Assembly: GCA_023408075.1 (NCBI GenBank)
Contig: JAEYKW010000019.1
Location: 1-60,202, forward strand
DNA length: 60,202 nt
Direction of reading: 5' to 3'
From: Bacillota bacterium
GTDB lineage: Bacteria > Bacillota > Clostridia > Christensenellales > SZUA-584
This document shows positions 49,501-56,880 of this stretch, in pieces. The position numbers and the translations under genes were made by a program. Positions within the stretch are counted from its first letter, which is position 1, and the number at the start of each line of letters is the position of its first letter. The notes below the pieces were generated by a model that ran no database searches, was not told the DNA's origin, and saw only the letters and a program-made list of their open reading frames with translations.

Positions 49501-49610
49501 AGTTGTTTGTGAGAGCAAGAGTTGTTTGTATCGCTGTCAGCAGTTCGGCTGCGATCAGATTAATCTGCTGAGTGACAGATGAATAATTCATCTGCACAGC
49601 GATTGAGCTC
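49501..49610 (+). ncRNA. Candidate structured RNA or leader
   Basis: ATCGCTGT at 49530-49537 and its exact complement at 49596-49603 close a domain. Inside lie TCAGCAG / CTGCTGA (49537-49543, 49565-49571) and the hairpin CAGATGA / TCATCTG (49576-49594). The 10-mer AGTTGTTTGT occurs just before it at 49501-49510 and 49520-49529. The nested perfect stems are not explained by coding sequence. I matched it to no known RNA family; it could be the operon's 3' end or an independent RNA. Confidence 0.4.
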
Positions 49611-49810
49611 TATTTTGAGCAGACGGAAAGTTCATTAGTTTATTGTATGATCCAAAGAGACGTGTTTTTCTGTCTGCGGGATGGCAGGCTGTGTTTTTGC
49701 TAATGCAGAGAGCCTTATGCAGGGCATTCGCTTTATGTCACCTATCGGTGACAGCCCCCAATCCACCCTGTCGGGTAGTCGTCAGGAGGGGCAAGATAAG
49801 AGCTATTTAG

Positions 49811-49836
49811 AGAGCCTTTGGAAAGGCTCTTCTTTT
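49811..49836 (+). terminator. Intrinsic terminator
   Basis: GAGCCTTT / AAAGGCTC followed by TTCTTTTATT. It closes transcription from the flavin operon or from an RNA in 49500-49810, which also holds a GTCACC / GGTGAC hairpin (49738-49753). No gene is seen. Confidence 0.85.
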
Positions 49837-49911
49837 ATTACAAGAATTGACCAAAATATTAAGAAAAGATTACGCATATGTTAAGAAACTATTTATTACC
49901 ACATGAAAAAT

Positions 49912-49941
49912 ACAGGATTCTACGCTATGATCATAGAATAA
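49912..49941 (+). promoter_or_regulatory. Sigma-H promoter of the SpoIID/SH3 gene
   Basis: ACAGGATTC, a 12-base spacer, then ATAGAATAA. Against RnAGGAwWW-N11/12-RnnGAATww only one position differs. Confidence 0.7.
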
Positions 49942-50010
49942 GTGAAATTATAAAGGTTTTTGTTTTTTGTTTTGTATTTTCGGGTAATTATGACGTGAGG
50001 TGACAGGCGG

Positions 50011-52650
50011 TTGAATACATCATTGCAAAAGACATTAAAACGAATACTGGGGCTGCTGATCGTGGCGATTCTCGCCGTGGGTGTGCTCGCGGCGCATTTA
50101 GACACCGCAAGGGCGGCGGATTATTCCGTCGTCCGCATTAAGCTGTCTATCGGTACGCCCTCTACATTTGACTTCGCGCTGAGCGGCAATTACGGCATTG
50201 AAGGCGATGCCGGGAAAAGCCTGAGCTCGGGCTCGTATACGGTCAAAGCGGAAAGCGGCACACTGAATCTTTATCTGGGCAGCGCGCGCGTGTGCTCGGG
50301 CAGCGCGATCAAGATCGTCGAAAAACAGCCGAATGCGGGCGCTTACAATTATGCGTCAATCAAAACGACGACAAGCGGCACGAACAATTACCGCGGCAAT
50401 ATCGAGTTCCGCTTAAGCGGCAGCACGATCATACTGATCAACCATATCTATCTTGAGACCTATCTTTACGGTGTGGTGCCGCACGAGATGAGCAACACAT
50501 GGCCGCTCGAGGCGCTCAAAACGCAGGCGGTCGCAGCCAGAACATACGCGATCCGCTACATGGGCGGCAGCACATACGACATGGTCGATACGGCGACGAA
50601 TCAGGTTTACAAAGGGTATAACCCCGCGAACACCAACGCGATAAGGGCTGTGGACGAAACGGCCAAGCAAGTGCTTAAATCCGGAGACCAGCTGGTTCAG
50701 ACGTATTACACGGCCTCCAACGGCGGCAGCGTGGATATTCCGCAGCACGTCTGGTCGTCGAGCGAGCCGCTGCTTCCGTACCACGTGGTACAGGCCGATC
50801 CGTATGATGTGCAGAACACATGGAGCGAGCAGGAGGTGCTGATATTCCCCAAAAATGGCGCAACCGCTGCGTACCAGTACATGAATGAGGGCAAAATGGT
50901 CGCCGGTTCCGGCACGTACAGCGCCAACGCGGAGCGGTATTTTAAGATATCGGCGCTCAGTGCTGTTGCGGCGAAGGGGTATATCGCGGGCGTGACGAGC
51001 GACATCACGATAGCGGGCGTCAGCCGCATACTGCCGCACACCTATGAAGGCAACCACGGTCTGCCGGATGCGACCGGCGCGAGCAACTGCATCGTTTATC
51101 AAAAGGCCGATGTGACCATGACGGTGCTCGCAAACCGCCGCGCCACGCCCGAGGAGGAAGTTGCCACGGGGCAGGGGCTGATTCAGGAGCCCGCGACCGT
51201 GACGTTTACAATCGATATGCACCAGTTCGACCAGTCCGGCGGGCTGTATCAGGCATTTGCCGACACGAGCCTGCGGCTTTTTGTGGTGGAGGAGACGGGT
51301 GACAGATGGAACATCTATCAGCGGCGGTACGGCCACGGCGTCGGCATGAGCCAGCGCGGCGCTCAGACGCGCGCAAAGGCGGGACAGACCTATCAGCAGA
51401 TACTGACGTTCTATTTTCCGAATACTTACCTTGAAACATTGAATATTCAGCCGCCCGCGCTCGAAACGCCGCCCGGATCGGTGGATACGGCCAATGCCAC
51501 GATTATCAACTGCACCAATTATGTCAATGTGCGAAGCACACCGAGCACGCAGTACCCCGCGATCGGCAAAGCGCTTGCAGGGTCACGCATTACGGTGACT
51601 CAGCAGGACGCGGCGGCAGGCTGGCACAAGATCAACTTCGGAGGCATTGAAGCCTACATCTCCACGCAGTATGTTCAGATGGATACGGCGGCCCCCACGC
51701 CCACGCCGACACCCACAGAGCCTCCTGCGCCCACGGAAACCCCGGTGCCGAGCGAGACACCGACACCCACGCCCACACCGACGCCCGCGCCCACGAAGCC
51801 TGCGATTGCGCAGACCGGCACGGTATCGGTGAGCGAGCTTTATATCCGCAGCGGGGCGGGGACGACTTATGCGAAGCTCGGCGCTTATAAAAAGGGGGAC
51901 AGCGTTGAGATCATTGAAGCAGGGCCGGCTCAGGGCTGGCATAAGATATGGTATCAGAACACGATCGCGTATGTGTATGCCGATTATGTGAAGCTGCCGT
52001 CGCAGCAGACGGTGGTTGCGAAAGGTGTGATCACGGCATCGGTGCTCAACGTTCGCAGCGGGCCGGGCACTTCATATGCCAAGGTTGTCACATTGAGCAA
52101 GGGTGCTAAGATCGACATACTCGCCGTGAAAGCCGCTGCAGACTGGCATAAAATACTCTATAACGGAAACGTGGCTTACGTGAGTGCGAGTTACGTGAAG
52201 ATTGACGGAGCGGGCGGGAATACCGGCGGCAATACGGGAGGAAACACCGGCGGGAATACCGGCGGTGCGGCGGCAAGCTATGCCACCGTCAACGCGAGCA
52301 GGCTCAACTTCCGCAAAACGGCAAGCGACAGCGGCGCTGTCATCACCACGCTGACCCGCGGCGCTGTGGTGCAGGTGCTGCAGCCGGGCGGTACATGGAC
52401 GAAGGTGAAATACGGCGGCAATGAGGGCTATATGGCCACGACATATTTAAAGGCCTCTGCCGCGACGTACGGCACAATTACGGCGGGCGAGCTCAATGTG
52501 CGCAGCAGCGCATCCACATCGTCGTCGGTGCTCGGGAAGCTCGCCAAGGGCGATGTGGTGGAGATATCCTCGAAGGGCGGATCGTGGCACAAAATCAGGT
52601 ACAAATCGGCTACCGCGTATGTTTATGCGGCTTATGTTAAGGTTATGTAA
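50011..52650 (+). CDS. SpoIID/LytB-domain protein with SH3 repeats
   Basis: An 879-residue secreted protein. Signal peptide (about 1-35, ending TARAA), then a SpoIID/LytB domain (about 130-475: YLYGVVPHEMSNTWPLEALKT, QAVAARTYAI, the catalytic Glu in PHEM, RYGHGVGMSQRGAQ). SpoIID of B. subtilis is a lytic transglycosylase acting on denuded glycan during engulfment. Five SH3b wall-binding repeats follow, separated by a Pro/Thr linker (about 566-596) and a (GGNT)n linker (about 735-753). It starts at a TTG after GTGAGGTGA. With its sigma-H promoter it probably acts early in sporulation or at stationary phase. It is not the usual short SpoIID. Confidence 0.92.
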   Translation: MNTSLQKTLKRILGLLIVAILAVGVLAAHLDTARAADYSVVRIKLSIGTPSTFDFALSGNYGIEGDAGKSLSSGSYTVKAESGTLNLYLGSARVCSGSAIKIVEKQPNAGAYNYASIKTTTSGTNNYRGNIEFRLSGSTIILINHIYLETYLYGVVPHEMSNTWPLEALKTQAVAARTYAIRYMGGSTYDMVDTATNQVYKGYNPANTNAIRAVDETAKQVLKSGDQLVQTYYTASNGGSVDIPQHVWSSSEPLLPYHVVQADPYDVQNTWSEQEVLIFPKNGATAAYQYMNEGKMVAGSGTYSANAERYFKISALSAVAAKGYIAGVTSDITIAGVSRILPHTYEGNHGLPDATGASNCIVYQKADVTMTVLANRRATPEEEVATGQGLIQEPATVTFTIDMHQFDQSGGLYQAFADTSLRLFVVEETGDRWNIYQRRYGHGVGMSQRGAQTRAKAGQTYQQILTFYFPNTYLETLNIQPPALETPPGSVDTANATIINCTNYVNVRSTPSTQYPAIGKALAGSRITVTQQDAAAGWHKINFGGIEAYISTQYVQMDTAAPTPTPTPTEPPAPTETPVPSETPTPTPTPTPAPTKPAIAQTGTVSVSELYIRSGAGTTYAKLGAYKKGDSVEIIEAGPAQGWHKIWYQNTIAYVYADYVKLPSQQTVVAKGVITASVLNVRSGPGTSYAKVVTLSKGAKIDILAVKAAADWHKILYNGNVAYVSASYVKIDGAGGNTGGNTGGNTGGNTGGAAASYATVNASRLNFRKTASDSGAVITTLTRGAVVQVLQPGGTWTKVKYGGNEGYMATTYLKASAATYGTITAGELNVRSSASTSSSVLGKLAKGDVVEISSKGGSWHKIRYKSATAYVYAAYVKVM

Positions 52651-52667
52651 AGCGAGAGAAAAGGGGC

Positions 52668-52690
52668 GCGGAAAAGCGCCCTTTTTTTGT
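52668..52690 (+). terminator. Terminator after the SpoIID/SH3 gene
   Basis: GGGCGC / GCGCCC followed by seven T. Confidence 0.93.
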
Positions 52691-52715
52691 GCCCGGCCTG
52701 CCGCGCCCTGATGGG

Positions 52716-52837
52716 TTATCCACAATTCGCTCGACGGAGACAACCAGCGCTGTAAAGCCAAAAAAGCACGAAATTTGTTTCGACGAGGCCAGTTATCCAC
52801 CGAAAAAACAGGGTTATCCACATGGTTTGGTGGATAA
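52716..52837. other. Cluster of four DnaA boxes
   Basis: Within 122 bases: TTATCCACA at 52716-52724, TTATCCACC at 52793-52801, TTATCCACA at 52814-52822, and TTATCCACC on the minus strand at 52829-52837. Two are perfect consensus DnaA boxes and two differ only in the last base. AT-rich sequence follows (52860-52890), with TTAACACGGAA twice (about 52884 and 52952). The 683-base gap holds no gene. The flanking genes point toward the site, unlike an origin. Confidence 0.75.
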
Positions 52838-53130
52838 CTCGTCTTTTCCAAGTCCATACATTCACGATTTATAATTATTCTAATCTTAACACGGAACGGC
52901 CGAAAAAGACAAAAGTCACGGACATTCGCGCTTTTCAGCCGTTTTTCGACTTAACACGGAATTAACAAAAAGTACGGATAAAAACGGGCATTTCGCTGTC
53001 GAACAAACGGTTAATAGCGCCGTCCATTGCCACATGCGCAGCCGATTATGTATAATAATTCATCGACATTTTTATCATGAAGACGTGTATCGCTTCTCTT
53101 TAGGAAACGACTTGCTGGTCGCAGCATTGA

Positions 53131-53280
53131 GCGCTTAAGATGCGCATTTATGGCTTCCCCTTTGAGGGGAAGCTGTCGCCGACAGGCGACTGATGAGGTG
53201 TAAATTTGTATCTGTCCGTTTGACACCTCATCCGGCGCTGCGCGTCGCCTTCTCCCAAAGGAGATGGCTTTTGCTTAAGC
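53131..53280. repeat. MITE-like imperfect inverted repeat
   Basis: The left arm (about 53153-53202, GCTTCCCCTTTGAGGGGAAG then GTCGCCGACAGGCGACTGAT) and right arm (about 53222-53268, ACACCTCATC then GCGTCGCC, AAAGGAGATGGC) are imperfect complements. The inner GTCGCCGACAGGCGACTGA is shared with a second copy near 56226. Such repeats are common dispersed elements in clostridia. No gene inside. Confidence 0.6.
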
Positions 53281-53298
53281 TGACACATTTATTGCAAT

Positions 53299-53327
53299 AA
53301 AAAAGCGAAGCTTTTCAGCTCCGCTTG
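53299..53327 (-). terminator. Terminator of the CARDB-like gene
   Basis: On the minus strand: AAGCGGAGCTGAAAAGCTTCGCTT then TTTT (stem with one mismatch). Confidence 0.75.
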
Positions 53328-53333
53328 TGGGCT

Positions 53334-54914
53334 TTAGAAGTTGTTGCGGTCACGGTAGCTTTTCGGCGGTGCAGGCCTTCTGCGCGCGGATGACTGGACA
53401 GGCCTTTTGCGTACCGGTGTGGATGGGCCGCGTCCGGGCGAGGACGGAGATTTGGGGCCTTGGCCTTTTTTCCAGAGCACCACGAGCGTGACACCGACGC
53501 CGATGATCAGCACCACCAGTATGATGGCGATGATGCCGAGCGTGCCGATGGAGCCCGCGCCCAGATTGCCGTCGGGCGTGAGTGCCGTTTCCGTCACATC
53601 GGCGGCATCGTCAAATCCGGGTGTGGCTGTGGCCGTTGCGGTCTGTATCGTCACGGTCACGGGCTCGGCGTTCTTCGTGTATGTGTTGCCGTCCTTGTCG
53701 GTGGCGGTCAGCACGAAGTTATAGGTCGTCGTGCTGTTGATGTCCACCGTATACGGGACAGTGGCTGTGCTGCCGGCGGCCAGCGTATCGGCGGTGTAAA
53801 CATCGCCGAGCGTCGCTTCGGTCACCTTGACGTTGGTCAGCTCATAGTCTGTTCCGTTGGTGATCATGCCCGAGAAATTGATTGTGCCTGCGGATGTCAG
53901 CTGCGGGCGGTCCACAGACATCGTGAAATTTAGCTTGCTGTCCACAGTCGTCGAATCGACCGGCAGATCAATGGTAACCGAGTTACTGTTGATATTTTTA
54001 ATTGCGCCCGTATGATCTTTGAGAGAGATCGAGCAGGATACCTCGGTGGTGGTCTGGAACGTCATTTTAAATTTACCGGTTTGCGTTCCGCTCGCATCGA
54101 GTGTGCTCGGGAAATCCTTGGCTTCGCCGTTAACGAGCACCTTGATATCCTTATACGGCACGTTGCCGCCGTTGGTCAGCGTCAGCGTGAATTCCACCTC
54201 TTCGCCCGGAGCCGGCTTCATGTTGCTCGCGGAGAGCACCGGCTTCACATCGCGCTTTGTCAGCGTCAGCGTCACCGGGTCCATCTTGAAAGCGGGCTGA
54301 GCCGCGCCGCCCACCGAATAATTCACAACGGGGTTAACCGTGGTGTCCTTTGCCATGGTATAGCTGAACTTGACCGCTTTGTTTTCGCCGGGTGCGAGGG
54401 AGATGGGGGAGCCAAGAGCCTTGCCGCCGTTCAGCTCGGGCGCGGAGACCACAATATTCTCGAGGGTGGATTCACCCTGATTTTCGAGTCTGAACTCAAA
54501 TTTGACGGTGTCGCCTTCGCCGTACAGTGCGTATGGTGTGTACGCAGTACCGGCAAGCTTGGTGCTGAGCACCTTTTTGTCCACCTTGGCTGTCGCCTGC
54601 ATGCCGTTGAGTGTGAAGGTCAGCGTCTGCCCGAGCATGGCGTCGGACACGTTCATGGTGAAGTTGCCCTCTCTGTTTTCGCCGTTGGCAACGCTGACAT
54701 CCGCAACAGGTGTGGATCCATACATGATTTGCCCGTTGAATGTGGAGCCGCTGTCATTATAGACGACATAAGTAAATGTTACGTTACCGCCCGCCGCCAT
54801 TGAGGTTGTTTGGGGCGTGACTGTAAATGAAGACGCGAACGCCACACTGCCGAAGCTGAACAGTGCGGTGAATAACAATGTCAGGACGAGTATCAGGGAT
54901 ATATGCTTTTTCAA
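53334..54914 (-). CDS. Secreted, membrane-anchored CARDB-like repeat protein
   Basis: A 526-residue surface protein. Signal peptide at the start (KKHISLILVLTLLFTALFSF, cleavage after AFA), four or so Ig-like CARDB/DUF11-type beta domains (for example VKFEFRLENQGESTLENIVV, VEFTLTLTNGGNVPYKDIKV, INFSGMITNGTDYELTNVKV), a Thr/Ala linker, one C-terminal helix (about 463-485) and a basic Pro/Arg/Ser tail in the cytosol. AAGGAGG lies 8 bases before a TTG at 54914; an upstream frame to 54959 lacks a site. Likely an adhesion or envelope scaffold; no enzyme motif is seen. Confidence 0.82.
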   Translation of the reverse strand: MKKHISLILVLTLLFTALFSFGSVAFASSFTVTPQTTSMAAGGNVTFTYVVYNDSGSTFNGQIMYGSTPVADVSVANGENREGNFTMNVSDAMLGQTLTFTLNGMQATAKVDKKVLSTKLAGTAYTPYALYGEGDTVKFEFRLENQGESTLENIVVSAPELNGGKALGSPISLAPGENKAVKFSYTMAKDTTVNPVVNYSVGGAAQPAFKMDPVTLTLTKRDVKPVLSASNMKPAPGEEVEFTLTLTNGGNVPYKDIKVLVNGEAKDFPSTLDASGTQTGKFKMTFQTTTEVSCSISLKDHTGAIKNINSNSVTIDLPVDSTTVDSKLNFTMSVDRPQLTSAGTINFSGMITNGTDYELTNVKVTEATLGDVYTADTLAAGSTATVPYTVDINSTTTYNFVLTATDKDGNTYTKNAEPVTVTIQTATATATPGFDDAADVTETALTPDGNLGAGSIGTLGIIAIILVVLIIGVGVTLVVLWKKGQGPKSPSSPGRGPSTPVRKRPVQSSARRRPAPPKSYRDRNNF

Positions 54915-55044
54915 AACGTTTACCTCCTTAGTTAGCAAAACGTATTCTTTCATAGACATTATTCATGCCCCATTCTATAGCAAAAAATTTGAAAAGTCAA
55001 ATCACGTTAGCTTTACCGACAGTTCCAAAAAACGGTGAAATGGC

Positions 55045-55083
55045 ATAAAAAAGGCCGGAAGCGGTATCGCGTTCCGGCCAAAG
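55045..55083 (-). terminator. Terminator of the substrate-binding protein gene
   Basis: GGCCGGAA / TTCCGGCC with an 11-base loop and a run of T on the minus strand. Confidence 0.92.
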
Positions 55084-55093
55084 AAAGGGGTAT

Positions 55094-56134
55094 TTACGGA
55101 ATATAGTAAATGCCGTCATCGGGCACAGCGCCGCCCACGGATTCGGGGTTGCTCTCGAACATCATCTGGAAGTAATCCCCGAGTATCGCTTTGCTCTCCT
55201 CGCCCGTGATAAACGAGAGGCCGCAGCGCGGTATGGCCGCCTTGGCGACAGGCTCCGCGCCCACAATCTGTTTGGCGACAATGTCTTTGGCCGCGCTGTC
55301 CGCATTCGCTGTCACATAGTTGACGGAGGCGGTGTAGTCCGCAATCAGCTGGTTCATGCTGGCCTGATCCTGCGCGAACGCGCTGCTCACCACGGTTACG
55401 CCCATCGGCATGCCCACATCCTCGCCGAATATCTTCTGCCATTCCTTGTTGATATCGAGCTTGACGGCGACGTCGGGGTTCTGAGCGAGCACCGCCGATA
55501 CAAACGGTTCGGGCAGCAGTGCGAGCGTCACATCACCCGCGGCGACGGCGTTCGCAAGATCGGCATGAGCACCCATGTACTCCACGGTCACGTTTTCAAG
55601 GCCGTTTTCTTTGAGTATTTTGTTCAGCACATACTCGGGCGTCGCGCCCTGGCCCGTCGCGTAAATCGTTTTGCCAGCGAGGTCTTCAATGCTGCTGACC
55701 GTATCGCCGTTTTCGACGATATACAGCACACCCATTGTGTTGACGCTCACGATTTTGATACCGCCCTTCATCTTATTGTAAAGCACGGCGGCAAGGTTGG
55801 AGGGAATTGTCGCCACGGTCGCTTCGCCGCTGATGATTTTGGGGCTGATCTGGTCGGGGCTGGTGAGCAGGCTCACATCGTAGGCCGGGTTGTCAAACAG
55901 CTGGATCATGCCCATGCCGGTGGGGCCGGCGAGCGTCGCCACGGTCAGCGGATTGCCTTCGCCGTAGGCGGCAGCCGGTTCGGGCGAGGGTGTGGGCGCT
56001 TCGGATGCCGCTTCACCGGGCGTTGCGGTGGCAGACGGGGAAGCAGAAACCGATTCCGTCGCAGGCGCGCTGCAGGCTGTGAGCATGGCGAGCACCATCG
56101 CCAGTACCATTAAAACAGTTAAGACTCTTTTCAT
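55094..56134 (-). CDS. ABC transporter substrate-binding lipoprotein (NMT1/SsuA type)
   Basis: A 346-residue lipoprotein: lipobox LTAC (lipid Cys about residue 21), a Ser/Thr/Pro linker, then a periplasmic-binding fold of the NitT/TauT/SsuA/NMT1 class (LAGKTIYATGQGATPEYVLNKI, LANAVAAGDVTLALLPEPF). Substrates of this class include sulfonates, nitrate and thiamine precursors; it cannot be chosen from the sequence. No permease or ATPase gene lies next to it, so it is orphaned or works with components elsewhere. The TM1266-type gene lies 164 bases upstream on the same strand, with a repeat between. Confidence 0.85.
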   Translation of the reverse strand: MKRVLTVLMVLAMVLAMLTACSAPATESVSASPSATATPGEAASEAPTPSPEPAAAYGEGNPLTVATLAGPTGMGMIQLFDNPAYDVSLLTSPDQISPKIISGEATVATIPSNLAAVLYNKMKGGIKIVSVNTMGVLYIVENGDTVSSIEDLAGKTIYATGQGATPEYVLNKILKENGLENVTVEYMGAHADLANAVAAGDVTLALLPEPFVSAVLAQNPDVAVKLDINKEWQKIFGEDVGMPMGVTVVSSAFAQDQASMNQLIADYTASVNYVTANADSAAKDIVAKQIVGAEPVAKAAIPRCGLSFITGEESKAILGDYFQMMFESNPESVGGAVPDDGIYYIP

Positions 56135-56186
56135 TGTAAAATCTCCTTATCGCTATTAATTTATTAATTCCTATAAGATTGCATTG

Positions 56187-56255
56187 GCTCCCTCTGTGAA
56201 TGCCCGGTCAGGGTAACGGGGAGCGGTCGCCGACAGGCGACTGAGGGAGAGAGCG
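56187..56255. repeat. MITE-like repeat, second copy
   Basis: GCTCCCTC ... GAGGGAG around the shared core GTCGCCGACAGGCGACTGA. It separates the binding-protein gene from the TM1266-type gene. Confidence 0.5.
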
Positions 56256-56297
56256 TTTTGGTTTGGATTTGTCCGGCAAATTAAAAACCGCTGAACC

Positions 56298-56549
56298 CTA
56301 CACCTCTTTTTTGCTGACAGACGTTTTAACCTGCACATCGGGAATCAGGCCGAGCTTGCCCGTCAGGCTGTTGATCTCGTTCAAATCTCCCACGAGCGTG
56401 ATCGTAATCACCGTAACGCCGTGTTCCTGAAGCGGAAGGCCCATGCGGCCTTTGACAAGCCCCTTGAAACCGGCAACCAGCGCGTTGAACTCAGCCTGAT
56501 CGCGCTCCGGATTTTCGAGTATGGCGGTGATGACCGCAATTCTTTTCAT
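56298..56549 (-). CDS. TM1266-family (iron-only hydrogenase system regulator-like) protein
   Basis: An 83-residue ACT/NikR-C-like protein: MKRIAVITAILENPE, VKGRMGLPLQEHGVTVITITL, SLTGKLGLIPDVQVKTSVS. The GRMG...GV pattern and LTGKLG mark the TM1266 family, which in many anaerobes lies near [FeFe]-hydrogenase genes and has been named a putative regulator. No hydrogenase genes are in the window. GGAGG precedes the ATG. It follows a leader of about 190 nt with a terminator, so it is probably controlled by attenuation. Confidence 0.85.
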   Translation of the reverse strand: MKRIAVITAILENPERDQAEFNALVAGFKGLVKGRMGLPLQEHGVTVITITLVGDLNEINSLTGKLGLIPDVQVKTSVSKKEV

Positions 56550-56741
56550 ATGAACCTCCGTTTGGCTGCATAAACCAAAAAAACCTGCCGGATAAGGCAG
56601 GTTGACAAAGCATAAACGAAACGGTTAACCGTTTGAGTATTCTGCAACGCGCCTTCCGACGTAGACGATGAATCTGTGCCGTCAGGTTTTGTTTATGGTT
56701 TTTGCGCGACACGCAGAAGAAAAAGCTCTCTTGCGTATCTT
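56550..56741 (-). ncRNA. Long leader RNA with attenuator design (candidate riboswitch)
   Basis: Read on the minus strand: CATAAAC (56697-56691) can pair with GTTTATG at 56616-56610, closing an 88-nt domain. Within it are GACG/CGTC pairing and the palindrome AAACGGTTAACCGTTT (56633-56618). Next comes an intrinsic terminator (56602-56581) and then a second GTTTATG (56575-56569), ten bases before the GGAGG of the TM1266-type gene. Two identical partners for one strand, one on each side of a terminator, is the layout of a conditional switch. I match it to no known riboswitch class. Confidence 0.5.
56574..56602 (-). terminator. Intrinsic terminator inside the leader
   Basis: AACCTGCC / GGCAGGTT with a 6-base loop, then seven T in total, lying before rather than after the TM1266-type gene. 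Confidence 0.88.
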
Positions 56742-56747
56742 GTGTGA

Positions 56748-56776
56748 ATAATATCACAAAGAAAAGAAAAAGGCAA
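56748..56776 (-). promoter_or_regulatory. Promoter of the TM1266-type operon
   Basis: TTGCCT (56776-56771), 17-base spacer, TATTAT (56753-56748) on the minus strand. Confidence 0.65.
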
Positions 56777-56880
56777 TCTCTTTTTCGGAATCCTTTGCAG
56801 GTATTCCGATTTATTATTGAGCCGTTGAAAAGCCGACAGCGCTGTTGTAGAATGAAAAAAACGCTTGATGAGGATACGGT

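Noticed and set aside
49500..50010. c-di-AMP (ydaO) riboswitch before the SpoIID/SH3 gene
   Set aside because: The position would fit, but the conserved GGGGACC and GGGGTGAAT-type blocks are missing.
52680..53000. Replication origin (oriC) based on the DnaA boxes
   Set aside because: No dnaA, dnaN, rpmH or recF gene is near and the flanking gene blocks converge on the site, the opposite of an origin. Kept only as a DnaA-box cluster.
56550..56880. Cobalamin riboswitch for cobT or a TPP riboswitch for the NMT1-type binding protein
   Set aside because: The CCTGCC string is just the terminator stem; the rest of the B12 box is absent. There is no CTGAGA core of TPP. The leader belongs to the minus-strand operon, not cobT.
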